From NCBI GenBank assembly GCA_965112735.1, contig OZ218955.1:3596001-3660000 (forward strand): a DNA stretch of 64,000 nt, given 5' to 3'. The position numbers and the translations under genes are program-made. The notes under the pieces were generated by a model. The model searched no databases, was not told the DNA's origin, and saw only the letters and a list, made by a program, of their open reading frames with translations. This document shows positions 37,368-50,118 of the stretch, in pieces (within the stretch, counting starts at the first letter, position 1; every line of letters begins with the position of its first letter). This DNA comes from Phaeosaccion multiseriatum (taxonomy: Eukaryota > Ochrophyta, other classes).

Positions 37368-38312
37368 CGGGAAGCGAAAGGTTGTGCGCTCACAGATTGG
37401 TGGAGCGCGAAGCCCCAACTGCTCTACCACACGCAGCCCAGAAGGGAGGGAAGGAGAGAGGGGTGGAGGGTAGTGTGAGGGAGTGAGAAGGGCACCCCGC
37501 TGGGGAAGCACACAGAAAGGTAGCTCCGCGCCGCAACATCGAAATAAGGAGGCAAAGCAGAGCTGAGAAGGTTGCGTACATGGGCAACATGGAGGGGGTG
37601 TGAGGGATGGGGACCGGACCAGGAATGGAGCTGTGAGCACCAAAGCACGACACATGGACCAGTAACATGAAAACGAACGATACATGAAGCTGTCTGCATC
37701 CCATACACGCTGCAACGATGCGATGGGTGGGAGGGGGGGCTTGGGGGAAGGAAGCGACTACACTTTGAGCTTACCCATCAGCCCACCCTCCGTGAGTCAA
37801 AGCAAGCCCGTGATTCAAGGGCAGGTTCTCTGACCGGTCGCACATGCCACAGAGGAGGCAGCAAGGCACTCGACTGACCTCTCCTTCCCACTGGCTGGAG
37901 TGGAGCGACCTCCGTCACTGGGCACGAGCCAGGCGAACCCAAAGGAGGCGGAGGGTCACGCGCTTCAGACCAATAGGGCCGAGGAAGAGAGCGGAGCTTG
38001 CAGTCGTCGAGGCTATTCGCAGCAGCAGCATGTGTACTGTGTGCACTTGAGTCCATCCCCTTAAACATACCAGCTCTCCTCAGGATAGCAGTTGCGGAGT
38101 AGGCACAGTAGAGGAAAGAGCGCCGCACGCGACCATAAGGAGCACAGCACGAGAGGAGATGCTCTAAGGGCTGCTGCTGTCTCTCTCCCATTCCTCCGCT
38201 CCCTGGGGGCATCATTCCCGAGGGATTTCCCCCCTCCCCCTCTCTCTCAATCTCTCTCACAACTCGACCAACACCCATCCATCCTCTACACAGCGCATTA
38301 CAGACACTCGCC

Positions 38313-39100
38313 ATGACGCCTGCATCTCGCACATTGGCTTTCGCCCTCTGGGCCGCGCTCGGTAAGTGGTCTCTCCTTGAAAGGACTCTGTTTTTGGCTG
38401 TTTCGGCCTCCTGCCGAATGGCGGTTTGCCTGCCTCTTCTCGTGGCCAGAAAACCGGGCAGCAAGCAGCTTTAGCGTGCATTCATTGCTCTAAATGCGGG
38501 TTTGGGCTTGTGCGTAAGGCCAGTGATGCCTCGGCCTCTCTGTGGCATAGCTGCTGAGAGAGAGTCGGCTCGAGCATTGGCGGGAACTTCAGGCCGGACC
38601 TCTTCCGCACTCACATACGCACCGCCGCCCTCTGTGCCCCCCCCCACGCGCTGCTGATGTGCACAGAACTGAGTTTTGCCTGCCGCGACGCGTTTCGTCC
38701 TCGACCCCCGCAAGGACATTTTCTGCAACGTGGCTGGCTGCAGCCCCCCTTCAGGACTACACTGCAACTACGGCGCCTTCGACCAAGCCTGCAGGGGCTG
38801 CTTCCTGTCGCAAGTGAGTGCGCGTTGGCCTGAGAGCGCGATTCTCGCTCATGACCCTCCACGCCTCTTGCTCATACTGCTTTCAGCTGACGTTCTGCAT
38901 TCTGCATTCAACACAACTCTAAGCCCGCTGCCCACCGCTTCCTGCGGCCTTCTACCCTGCCCCCCCCCCCCGCCCTTGCTCCCCTTGCCCGACAGGAGGG
39001 TCTGGAGGCCTACGTCGAGGAGTTCTCCACCCCCAGTGAGGACGCCTCTGCCTTCATTCTGTGCCCCGACGCCACCGCCGCGCCCACTTCACGTCCCTGA
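38313..39100 (+). pseudogene. Truncated Cys-rich secreted protein gene
   Basis: This is the unit 1 copy of the gene at 45097-46808. It keeps the ATG (38313), signal-peptide exon and the segment for CNVAGCSPPSGLHCNYG. Compared with the intact copy it lacks 32 bases in exon 2 (near 38685), which shifts frame, and it is cut at the duplication junction 39090/39091. In the original frame a TGA follows at 39098-39100. It has no 60-bp repeats and no last two exons. Confidence 0.85.
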
Positions 39101-39237
39101 AGCTTGAGCTGCAGGCCTTTAGGGGCGCTCCGTCCCCCCGGGGCCGTCTGGAGATGGCCAAGAAGCTTGACCAGGCCGTAGAGGACCTTCCTGCGCCGGA
39201 GGAGGAGCTCGCGGCAGGGGGGGAGGGCGGCGCGTGA
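39091..39237 (+). pseudogene. Orphan kinesin tail fragment
   Basis: The last 48 codons of the kinesin (from [20 protein letters not shown] to GGEGGA and TGA at 39235-39237) are repeated here without the motor. They follow the truncated Cys-rich gene but in another frame, so no fusion protein is predicted. Confidence 0.9.
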
Positions 39238-39538
39238 GGAGAATAGTCAGTAGCGGTGAATGAAATGTTGGCCACCACATGTGCGTGCGTGTGTGCGTGC
39301 GTTGGCGGAGCAGGTGACTGTGGCGGGGGAGCCACATTTACCACCCCCCTTCTTACTACTACTACTACTGCTGCTGTAACTGTAACACTTATTCAGGTGG
39401 TGCGCTTTGTTTCAGAGCCTGCTGCTCAACACAGGGGTTGGGCGAGGCACGAGTGAGTCGGATTGGCTGTTGTAGCACAACGCCTCACCATCTCTCAGCA
39501 TTTCAATTGATTTTCTTTTCTGACAGCTGTGCGAAGGT

Positions 39539-40087
39539 CTATTTCAGCCCACCAGAGCCGTTTTTCTTGCCTCGACCCCAACCGTATCCTCTCTTCCCCT
39601 TTTTTAGCCCTCTCTGTATACTTCCAGGGGCGCACACTCTTGCCGCCTCATGCAGAGCCAAGCTGTCCTTTATGTCGGCCCCCGACTCGGTCAAGAGCCT
39701 AACGATGGCAGCATGGCCTCCCTCGGCTGTAAGACAACCACGCCCGCAACTTATGTTGCCATCTGCTCCTGACCGCACCAAAGCTCGCACCAGCCCCACC
39801 ATCCGCCTCCGCGCAGCTATCTGCAGCGCAGTAATTCCACGGGTATACCCATTAGTATACCCTTTTGCAGCCTCCTGAGGTTCAGGTTGAATCCCTCGCT
39901 CTTGATGGCTTGCACGTGCGCGAGCATCTCCTCCCCCACCCCCTCCAGCTCTGTCATGTTTGCAAGGACATGAAAAGGGCCGTATCCGGAGATCTTTAGA
40001 GATGTGACGTCCACAGCAGAGCGGATTGCCTTCCAGGGGAGGGAGGTTGGCGTCATTCTCCTCGCTCTGTCGCTGCTGGGTGACCAC
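39539..40087 (-). pseudogene. Ankyrin-repeat fragment, copy 2
   Basis: An open frame of 182 codons includes two ankyrin-like units: GITALQIAARRRMVGLVRAL (then VRSGADG) and GGHAAIVRLLTESGADIKDS (then LALHEAARV). The joint between them (CGRGCL) is irregular. I saw no supporting exons, so this is either a short ankyrin protein or a remnant. Confidence 0.5.
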
Positions 40088-40494
40088 TGGGGGTGTTTTT
40101 CACAAGCAAGACGTCCTTCGAAAGGCCTAATCCCCCCGGTTTTTCATTTCTTCTTCACTCTACCCACCGCGCGCTCCTCATTGTGCGGCTGATTGCCACC
40201 TGTGTGCTGCTGATCTCTAGGTGTAAGGCAAAGGGAGGGAGAGGGAGGGAAAGACAGGGGAGAGTGGGAGAGCCTTGTTTTCAGCCCATGTCAACAATGA
40301 TCCTAGCGCGGGGTTCCCCCTGACCCCCTTACCCTTCCCCCCCCCGCTCATACACCCTTCCTACTCAGAAGTAGCCCCTCCGTGACTCCAGCCCACTTTC
40401 TACTATTCCTCCTCTCGCTCACTGCTGTCAGACCAGCGACGTCTGAAGGTTTATTGTCTTCCCGGCTTCTCGCTCCGTGCTAGCCACTCTCAGG

Positions 40495-43400
40495 ATGCAG
40501 TTCGTGAAAGAATACAACGGCCTGGACATTGAGGAGATCAACACGTTCCTGGTACGAACATGTCTCTCGAGTTGGGAGTTTCTACTTTGGTCCCGGGCTC
40601 CCGCTCTCTCGCTGCACCCCTTTTCACCCCTTCTCGCCATGCCCCTTGCCCCGCCCTCCTGTCGAGTAGGGCATGGCGCAGCCTGCTGCTGCTCACCTGC
40701 TTCCTCAGCTTCGCTAACTCGCCTCCTGGCCTGACCTCTTCTTCTCCCTCCCATCCCTCCCGTCCCGTTCTCTCTCTGTCTCTGCCCATTGACCTCCCAT
40801 TCAACTCCCGCGCTTGTTTTCGCAGGCCGCCTCCCCAGAGCCTTTCAGCCCATCCGCGCTGTACAGCTCCAAGGAGGAGAGGAAGTATGTGGACACCCAG
40901 CAGCGCCTCTCCTGCTTCAGGCTTTTCAAGGATCCCAAGCTCTTCGCCCTCGTGGAATGTATGGCCTCCTCTCCTTGCCTCAAGCAAAGAATTCCACAGG
41001 GCGCTACCTTCTCTTCTCTTTATCTCCCCCCACCGCGATTGCTTACCTCGTCTTCCCTTCGTCCACCCCAGGCGTGCTGAAGCAGATGAGCGCCGAGGAC
41101 GAGCTCAATGACTACATGCTCCTGCGTAACGACTTGACGCACATCAAGTACGCCAAGGGTGGCTTCTTCGAGCGCCACAAGGACTACCTCTCGCTCACCT
41201 CCAACGTGGTGCAGGAGTACAGCCTCCTCCTCTGCGTCACGCCCCGGGAGCAAGCCGCCAAGTGCCGCGGGGGAGAGACCATGCTACACCTCTCAGACAA
41301 CTTGTCGCACAAGTAAGTTGAGCTGGTAAGCTATAGCCGGTGCATAGCCATGCCTGCCTCTGGGGGAGCGGCGACTCTGCCGGTCTGCCGGCGTTCCTTC
41401 CTTCCTGAACCCCCCTCTCCCTCTAAGGGTAGCTTCTTGTTGATGGACACACGGCCCCTCTCCTGTCGTGTGGCTCTGTGGTGTGCAGGTCCAAGGCCAC
41501 GGTGACTCCCGGCGGCGCCCTTCTCTTCCGCAAGGATCTCGTGCACGAGGGGAGGGAGGTGCAGGAGGGTGAGAAGCACATCTTGACCGCCAATGTGTGG
41601 GTAACAAGAAAGGCCTCCGACCAAATCCTCCTCGTGACCTTCCCCGAGCGCCCGGAGGAGGCCGAGGTTGGAGGGGAGCGGAGCTCGACGAAGCCCCTCT
41701 CTGCTTCACTTTTTCACGATGCTGTGGAGGCCCAGGACCGTTCCTACGCCATCGCTCTCTCTGCCTTGGCCGACTTTCCGGAGAACAAGCTCACGGCACA
41801 CCTCAGCTTCCTGCGGACTCAAGAAGGGGCCAAAACACAAGGCGAGGAGAGAGGAGCGGCGGCGGCGACGACGGCAGGGGTCGAAGGAGGGGGGGGAAAC
41901 TCGGAGGGGAGGCGCGCATCTCAGCAGATCCTCCGCTATGAGTGCACGGACGCTTCCTACGAGCAGTTCGGCCTCATCTTCCGCATCCTGAGCGGCTCGT
42001 ACGTGACTGCGGAGGAGGTGATTGCCAACCGGGAGCTGCTGGAGTACTACTGCATCAGCCTCAACAGGGTGCTCGTGGACATGGCTACGCTCGTCAACAC
42101 GGGCCGAGACAAGGTCGTGTCGCCCACTCCGCTCGCCCTCGTGGAGGAGGAGAGGGCGGCTCCCCAGGGCTCGCGCAAGTCGCACAAGCCGAAGACCGAG
42201 GGAAGGGAGAAGGAGCCTCGAACTTCTCGGCAAGAGGGGGGTCGAGTCGCTGACAAGGAGGAGGGAATAACCAACGGAGGGCAGAAGAGCAACTCTACGG
42301 GCAAGGGAGGGGAGAAGAGCGGCGGCCAGCAGGAGGAAGAAGGCATCATCGTGTGCAGCAGCTCCGAGCGGACGGTCTACCTGAGCTCCGTGGCCAAGGG
42401 GCTGGGGCTACCCTACGTGCCGTGGAGGATCTTCCTCGTGGAGGGGAGCCTCGACTTTGGCGGCGATGACGCTGTCGTTGGCCGGACGGAGGATGGCCAG
42501 TACATCATGAGGGACACTGAGAGGCTGCGAATGACCCCGGTTTGGATTAGGTAAGCGCGAGACGGCTGCATGGCTGGTAAACAGACCGGGGCACGCGGAG
42601 CGAGCGAGCTCAAGCGCTGCCTTCAGAGAGAGAACTTCCCTCTCGCTCTCTCTTGCGCTGACTAACGGCCAAGTGCTCCCTCCTCTCTCCTCTCTCTCTC
42701 TCTGACTGGCCGTGTATACCCTCACCCAGCCTCGGGGATTACGACTCAATCTTGGCATACCACTGCCTGGTGGGTCTGGGGGTGCCCGACAAAATCGACT
42801 TGCTCAAGGCAGACTCCTTCTTCGATGACATACGCCTGAAGCCGGAAAAAGTGACGCCTGGGTTTCGAGCTGCGCTCGAAGTACCGGACACCCTCATCAA
42901 GCTCAAGTACGCCGACGGACAGTACGCTGCCACCTTTAGCGCAGAGCGCACTCCAGGTGACGAAGGGGCGACCGCTCAGGAGGGCGTGGGGGACGAGAGC
43001 CACACAGGCGAGTCTCAGTCCGAAGCTTGTGAAGGCAGTGGGACGAAGAGGAAGCGAGGGCTCGCGGGTATCGGCACCATCAGCGTCGCGACTGTGTTAG
43101 CAAACTCCCGCCGGGTAAGACACCCTGCGGTGGACTGCGGCCTTCGCCTGGCCCTGTCTCCTGCTCAGCGACAGAGTCCTTGCGGCACTGTTGTTCGAAT
43201 GGTGAGTCGCTGGACCCTTTCCCTTCAGTCCGAGCCTCGACTTTTGTTCTTTCACAACTCGGCCTCACTCTCTATTCTCATCACTTTCTCAGCGCGATTC
43301 TTCCTCTCGACTATCGCGATTCCTCTGTGCAGCTTACCGCCTCGATCTCGCTTGGTCCCTGGTGCTGACTCTCTCTCCCTAATGCGTTGCAAGGTGAGCC

Positions 43401-44065
43401 GAGTGCCAGGGGACCTCATAGCGCTGGAGGAAGCCACCGTCCTCCCTGGGGGGGACTCTTACATGGAAGGCGGCTCCGCTGGCGACCGCCGCGACGGGCA
43501 CGCCTCGCCCTGCTTCCACGTGGACTCTCGAGGGAAGAGCGCCTTCTCCAAGGAAGAGGCCGGGGCGGCGAGCCAGCGAGTGAGAGACATGCGGCTAGTG
43601 GAACACGTGAGTCGTACGGGGGTCCTCCTGATACTTGTGACTGAGAGGGCTGCCACTGCCTCTCGAGGGTGCGCTGTCTTGCTTTCCGTGCATCGCTCTC
43701 GTCTTGTGCTTCCCACGAGACATTTCACCTTCCTTCTTCATAACTGCTGGGTACTGCTTGCAACCACCTGATAGGTCAAGGCGAAGGTGGCGTCCACTTC
43801 CTTCCGCGTGCAGCTGCCTCAAATGAGCACCTATCTTGAGCACAGGTCAGTTGAGCGCCTCTGCCGTGCCGCGGACCTGCCGCTTGCCTCCCCGTCCCTG
43901 TATATGCATGTGCCTGTGCTTGACCGCTGCCCGTCATCGCCCGCCACGCCCTGAGTCGCTTCTTGCTTGCTACTGTTGCTGCCACACTGCCACAGCTTCT
44001 GCAACGAGAGCGTATACGGATCGCTCAACTTCTTAGAAGTCACCGGCCTCATCAAGATGGAGTGA
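40495..44065 (+). CDS. 2OG-Fe(II) oxygenase (prolyl-4-hydroxylase-like), intact copy
   Basis: An iron- and 2-oxoglutarate-dependent dioxygenase of unknown substrate. Eight exons fit: 40495-40551, 40826-40958, 41072-41312, 41489-42550, 42730-43201, 43394-43606, 43775-43845, 43996-44065. They sum to 2319 nt, 772 residues. The double-stranded beta-helix core lies in about residues 80-175: GGFFERHKDYLSL gives His99 and Asp101, VQEYSLLLCVT the next strand, and TPGGALLFRKDLVHEG gives the distal His163; GEKHIL may supply the 2OG contact. The other 600 residues (LRYECTDASYEQFGLIFRIL, and a long Lys/Glu/Gly-rich linker) are unfamiliar. The first two donors are gtacga and gtatgg. It is a near-identical paralogue of 33804-37367. 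Confidence 0.85.
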
Positions 44066-45096
44066 CGGGAAGCGAAAGGTTGTGCGCTCACAGATTGGTG
44101 GAGCGCGAAGCCCCAACTGCTCTACCACACGCAGCCCAGAAGGGAGGGAAGGAGAGAGGGGTGGAGGGTAGTGTGAGGGAGTGAGAAGGGCACCCCGCTG
44201 GGGAAGCACACAGAAAGGTAGCTCCGCGCCGCAATATCGAAATAAGGAGGCAAAGCAGAGCTGAGAAGGTTGCGGTACATGACATGGAGGGGGTGTGAGG
44301 GATGGGGACCGGACTAGGAATGGAGCTGTGAGCACCAAAGCAGGACGTATAAACCAGTAACAAGAAAATATGAAAAAATGAAGCATATCAAGCTGTCTGC
44401 ATCCCATACACGCTGCAACGATGCGATGGGTGGGAGGGGGGGCTTGGGGGAAGGAAGCGACTACACTTGAGCTTACCCATCAGCCCACCCTCCGCGAGTC
44501 GAAGCAAGGCCTTAGTAACAGGTCTCCGTGAGTCAAAGGCACTACCCAGGCCTCCGTGATTCAAGGGCAGGTTCTCTGACCGGTCGCACATGCCACAGAG
44601 GAGGCAGCAAGGCACTCGACTGACACTCCTTCCCACTGGCTGGAGTGGAGCGACCTCCGTCACTGGCCACGAGCCAGGCGAACCCAAAGGATTCGGAGGG
44701 TCACGCGCTTCAGACCAGTAGGGCCGAGGAAGAGAGCGGAGCTTGCAGTAGTAGAGGATATTCGCGGCAGCAGCATGTGTACTGTGTGCACTTGAGTCCA
44801 GCCCACTGTCACTTACCAGCTCTTCGTGGCTTGGCTTGGCTCACTGGTAGGCACAGTAGAGGAAAGAGAGCGCCGCACGCGACCATAGGGAGCACAGCAC
44901 GAGGGGGGAGATGCTCAGAGTGAGCAAGTGCTGCGTGCTTTGGCTGCTCCTCGTGCCCCTCTCCCTTTCCTTCGCCCATTCCTCCCTCCGCCCCCTGGGG
45001 GCATCATTCCCGAGGGGGGTAGTCACACTTAAAATCTCTCTCACAACACGACCAACGCCCATCCATCCGCTACACAGCGCACTACAGACACTCACC
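44066..45096. other. Gap between oxygenase and Cys-rich genes (unit 2)
   Basis: No gene is seen; open frames on either strand are low-complexity. The matching stretch in unit 1 is 37368-38312. Small indels differ between the two. Confidence 0.45.
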
Positions 45097-46808
45097 ATGC
45101 CGCCTGCATCTCGCACATTTGCTTTCGCCCTCTGGGTCGCTCTCGGTATGTGGTCTCTCTTTGAAAGGACTCTGTTTTTGGCTGTTTCGGCCTCCTGCCG
45201 AATGGCGGTTTGCCTGCCTCTTCTCGTGGCCAGAGAAGCGGGCAGCAAGCAGCTTTAGCGTGCATGCATTGCTCTAGATGCGGGTGTGGGCTTGTGTGTG
45301 AGGCCAGTGATGCCTCGGCCTCTCTGTGGCATAGCCGCTGACGCTCGCGTGAGCTCGAGGGGCCTACGGAGAGTCGGCTCGAGCATTGGCGGGAACTTCA
45401 GGCCGGACCTCTTCCACACTCACATACGCACCGCCGCCCTCCCCTCCCCCTTCCTGTGGCCTCCCACGCGCTGCTGATGTGCACAGAACTGGGTTTTGCC
45501 TGCGAGACCGACCAAGACTGCCGCGACACCCTAGCCGACGCCTCTTTCGTCCTTGACCCCCGCAAGGACATTTTCTGCAACGTGGCTGGCTGCAGCCCCC
45601 CTTCTGGACTACACTGCAACTATGGCGGCTTCGACCAAGCCTGCAGGAGCTGCTTTCTCTCGCAAGTGAGTGCGCGTTGGCCTGAGAGCGCGATTCTCGC
45701 TCATGACCCTCCACGCCTCTTGCTCATACTGCTTTCAGCTGACGTTCTGCATTCTGCATTCAACACAACTCTAACCCCGCTGCCCACCGCTTCCTGCGGC
45801 CTTCTACCCTGCCCCTCCCCCCCGCCCTTGCTCCCCCTGCCCGTTAGGAGGGTCTGGAGGCCTACGTCGAGGAGTTCTCCACCCCTAGCGAGGACGCCTC
45901 TGCCTTCATTCTGTGCCCCGACGCCACCGCCGCGCCCACTTCCTCGCCCACGCCCTCGCCCTCGCCCCCCTCCTCACCTCCGACTCCCTCACCCGTCGAC
46001 GGTGACACCGCAGCTCCGACACCCTCCCCGACCATGGCCCCTACCCCGGCGCCTGTGGAGCTCGACACCGCAGCTCCGACGCCCGCCCCGACCATGGCCC
46101 CTACCCCGGCGCCTGTGGGGCTCGACACCGCAGCTCCGACACCCTCCCCGACCATGGCCCCTACCCCGGCGCCTGTGGAGCTCGACACCGCAGCTCCGAC
46201 GCCCTCCCCGACAATGGCCCCTACCCCGGCGCCTGTGGAGCTCGACACCCTCCCCGAAGACGACGAGAGCTGTGCCGCCTGCGTCGATGTGAGCGTCTCA
46301 CAGCAGGAGTTCCTCGATACCTTCTCGAAGGAAATCGTTTGTGATCTGTCCTGTTCCGAGCCAGACGCTCCCCAGCACTGGTGAGTTTGCGTTTCCTCGC
46401 TCCACTTGGGTACCTTCCCCCGCCGTCTCTCGAAGCCACCCTCCTTTCGTCACCCCACACGCCTTCTTGTCGCTGATGTGTACGCAATATCTTCCGTTCT
46501 CCCTCGTCTTCGTGCCCACCCAAGCAACATGCTCGGTCTTGGCCAGAACTGCAGGGGCTGTCACACCAACTGTGAGGGCGCCGCGCTCGAGCTGGCTAGG
46601 ACAGGCGAACCCTCCGGATCCATCTACTGGTACGTCCAGCTGCTGCAGACCCGTGGCCAGCCGAGTGTAGTAGCTAGATCCCTCTCACCATCGCCATTCG
46701 CTGTCTGTCCCCCCCCCTCCCTCTCGTCTCGGGCTGCTGGTCTGCCGCTGCCTGCGCAGGTGCCCAGAGTCAGGTATCGAGGGAAGCTATGCCGACGAGT
46801 GCCTGTGA
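45097..46808 (+). CDS. Secreted Cys-rich protein with Pro/Thr repeats
   Basis: I do not recognise a named family. Five exons fit: 45097-45145, 45487-45665, 45848-46380, 46525-46629, 46760-46808 (915 nt, 304 residues). The start MPPASRTFAFALWVAL looks like a signal peptide. A Cys-rich region follows (CETDQDCRD, CNVAGCSPPSGLHCNYG, QACRSC), then a Pro/Thr/Ala stalk of four 20-residue repeats (APTPSPTMAPTPAPVELDTA). A second Cys-rich part (CAACVDVS, CDLSCSEP, CRGCHTNCEG, CPESG) ends in DECL. The stalk resembles O-glycosylated linkers in algal cell-surface proteins, so a wall or surface role is plausible. No membrane anchor is seen. Confidence 0.75.
46006..46247 (+). repeat. Coding 60-bp minisatellite, four copies
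   Basis: Four nearly identical 60-bp units encode the Pro/Thr stalk; unit borders recur at ctcgacaccgcagctccgac. Differences are single bases (for example gcc against tcc). Confidence 0.93.
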
Positions 46809-47731
46809 GCCCGGATGGCCAAGCGAGCGGAGCCACACGCTCGCACGCACGCACGCCCGAGATCATCAGCCAGATCGGCAAGCGGCCCTTAGCTCATCTA
46901 AAGCAGCACAGCATCAGCGGATCGCGGAGCCGGACAGCGCTGCCGCTGCCGGAGTTCACGATGCCTCCGAGTCCCTCGTCGGGCATCTACTGGCGTCTAT
47001 GGGTGGCCTCCCCTCGAGGGTTCGGCCGCTGACAAGCGCCTCTACATTCAAAGCAGCTGCTTTTAGAGCTTTGCTCGGCGGCTTTTTCATGAATGGAACA
47101 CGAATGAAACACATTTTTGCTCAGACGGGGGTGAACCAGGCCGGGAGAGACAGCTCGTGTTGGTTGAAAAGACCTTTGCATTACTTTTACCGCACTGTCG
47201 TATGGAACCCTCAATGCTCCTGTTTCCCCTCCTCGTCCTCGACTGTCCCGGCAGCGGGGCGGGTCAGCGGGCCTGCGCCTTTCAGGGTGGTGCAGAACAG
47301 GCTGTGCCGGTCTGGCTAAAGGAAGGGTCCAATGGGGGTAGAGAGGACATCAGGACAATGGTTAGATAGAACATCAAGACAATGGGGTAGACAGAACATG
47401 AGGGAAGGGGGCCTTTGCTTGCTTCGCGCTTTCTATGGGATGATGGCCCACTGTAGACAGCCCAACACACAAAGGGTAGAAGAAAAGACCACAGGAGTGT
47501 TGGGATGACAAATGGGTTGTGTTGTTGTGTTATACTATGTACAGTGGGCTCAGTGCGCTGACTGCGTTCCATTGTTCGTTCTGCCACTCTATGCTGGCTC
47601 TACTCTCGCGCTTCTTGTACGAAACGAGCCTCGATTACGGAGTCTAGAGCTCGCGCTCTCTGCAGGTGCCATCTTTCACTGGCACGACACATACGTGTAT
47701 ATATATATATATGATGCACCCCCTCGCTCGC
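46809..47731. other. Convergent gap, Cys-rich gene / TPS-TPP
   Basis: No gene is recognised in 920 bp. It contains a short (TA)n run at 47697-47712 shortly after the TPS-TPP stop on its downstream side. Confidence 0.5.
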
Positions 47732-49829
47732 TCAGCCCTTCGCCTCGCCCTCCCTCCGCGGGGTTGGAGGCGGTGGGGGCGGTGACACGGGTCCAGCGAC
47801 GATCTCATGGGTCAGCACCGGGAGGCCGCTGACGTCCACCACTAACTCGGGGTCGACTTGGTAGCGCTCTGCCTTGCCGGATGCAACGTCTCCGTCCTGC
47901 GCAGCTGCTGCCTCTGCCGCTGCTGCTGCTGCTACTGCTATTGCTGCCTCTGCTGATGCATCCGCCAGTGCCGCTCTTGCGGCTGCCTGCTGCTCTGCCT
48001 CCTCCCTCTGACGGGCCTCCTCGTCCTCTTTTGACACCTGAGGCGGGTAAGCCGGTAAGCAGGTAAGCAGGCAAGCAGGCAAGCAGGCAAGCAGGCAGAT
48101 ATTACAGACAGGAAAGACATGCATGAGCGAGAGAGGATGCGGTAGGCTCGGGTGTTATATACAGAGACGGGGGCACAAATGCGAATACGAACTTGGGGCG
48201 AGCACTAACCTCCGCTCCACCCTCCCGCACACGCACACGCACACACGCACACGTAAACATGCAAGCAGACCAACGCCCGCACCCCCATACCTGCTCGAAC
48301 TTGCGCAGGAGCTGTCGGAGCTTGCCGAGGTTCTCCAGGGCGAAGTCGGCGTTGGTGAGCTCAGGCCCGATGTGCACTGTGTAGAGCTCGCAGTCGCTGG
48401 CGATCTTGCCGCTGCTCTCGGGCGCCTGCCAGATGGGGGGGGGAGGGGGTGGGCAGGCAGGCAGAGAGGAAGGACTCATTCTATTGAGCGCGCCAGCAAG
48501 TGGGTGCGGGTGTGTGTGTGTGTGTGTGTGTGGGTGTGTGCGTGGGTGTGTGCGTGGATAAGCCACGCTCCTCTTCCAGGAGTCGATTCCGCCAACCCAA
48601 ACCCCCCTTCTCTCTCTCTCTCGTACACAAACACACACGCGTTTGTCCTCTCCCCCGCCCCTGGCACCAGTGCACCACCTCCTCTTCCCGCCGTACAAAT
48701 CACCTTCGGGTCCCCAAATCACTCACTCACTCCCTCATTCATTCATTCATTCACCCACTCACTCACTCATGCATTCACCCACTCACTCACTCACTCACTC
48801 ACTCACTGACTCACTCACTGACTCATCACTCACTCACCCAGTCACACCCAGTCACACCCTCACTCCCTCACTCCCTCACTCCCTGCCCCCCTCACTCACT
48901 CACTCACTCACCTGCGGGTCCACAAGCGTATACTGTGACTCTGCGAAGGTGGACGAGAAGTGGCCAGAGGACCCGTCCCCTGCCAGCGAAAGGGCCATGT
49001 TATCTCTCTCCTCCGCCGCCAGCCCTCCTAAAGGCAAAGTCTCCGCCAACTCAACCGCCCCTTCCCTCTCCCCTTCCGCTGCTGCCCCTGCCCCTGCGGC
49101 TTCCCCTCCCACCTTCTCTTCCTCGGGGCTGGCAGGCGCCACAGAAGCTGGTCCCCCCGGGGGAAAGAAGGCCTGCGAAGACGACGCCCCGCCGCCTTCT
49201 TCTCGGTCGCTCGTGCCCTCCAGGGGGGACACGGCCCTCGAGGGGGGACTCAGGCTTCCACCCTTGCCGCCTGCGCCCCCCGCCGGCGTCTGGTCGCTGT
49301 TGATCATGCCCTCTGCCCGCAGCTTTTGGAGCGTTACAAAGGCGTCTTCGTCGGACTTGTCGTCCCCTACACAGAAGATGAAGTCCACTTCTCCCCTCTC
49401 TCGCACCGCTTGTGGGTCTGAGAGGTACTGCAGGATGGTCTCGACAAGGACACTCTTGTTGGCGGCTTGATGCCGTACCTCCACCATGGTGTTGGTCTGC
49501 AGGATCTCCAGGGGGAGGTTTCCGAGCACGTCCTCCATGTGCACCTGGACACACGCACGCACGCACAACCGAACACACGCAGAGAGAGAGAGAGAGGCAT
49601 CCCCAAGTGTGAGCCACAGCCAATCAGCCCCCCTTGTTCCTCGGCATGAGGACTCCCCTCCTACCTACTCTCCATCCCGCCTTCCGCGCCTGTGCGCCTC
49701 TAGGCCGTGACATGTCTCCCTCTTCTCCCTGCCCTGTCCGTTACGGGGGGTCTCTAACCCCCGCCCCTGCCCTGCCCAGAGCGATATGGGGTGTCCCTGG
49801 GGCCCACCCAAAAGAGCGAGAGAGAGAGC

Positions 49830-49909
<80 letters not shown>

Positions 49910-50049
49910 CACTCATCCACCCACCCACCTGCATGTCCTTGGCCTGCCAGAGTCCGAAGTGCGGGTCTGAGTCACGGTAGTGCCAAGTCAGACTGCTCTC
50001 CTTGTTCTCAATGTAGGTCCCTGGGGTGCGCTCGGTGAAGTACTGCACA

Positions 50050-50118
<69 letters not shown>

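Larger units (their letters stand above)
33016..39090 (+). repeat. Tandem duplication, unit 1 (6075 bp)
   Basis: This block is repeated directly in 39091-45942. It starts inside the last kinesin exon (acgtccctgaagc) and ends inside a coding exon of the Cys-rich gene (cgcccacttc). It carries the kinesin tail, ankyrin debris, one 2OG oxygenase gene and the 5' half of a Cys-rich gene. The copies are nearly identical over 34100-35750. Confidence 0.93.
39091..45942 (+). repeat. Tandem duplication, unit 2 (6852 bp)
   Basis: This is the second copy of 33016-39090. The 777-bp length difference is mostly extra sequence at about 39740-40480, where unit 1 lacks an ankyrin-coding stretch and flanking DNA; more comes from small indels. 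The right end is ordinary Cys-rich gene sequence, so the intact kinesin lies to the left and the intact Cys-rich gene to the right. Confidence 0.93.

Noticed and set aside
38313-39237. Possible Cys-rich/kinesin fusion protein at the duplication junction
   Set aside because: The Cys-rich frame is already shifted in exon 2, and even in its original frame a TGA lies three codons past the junction; the kinesin tail is in another frame.
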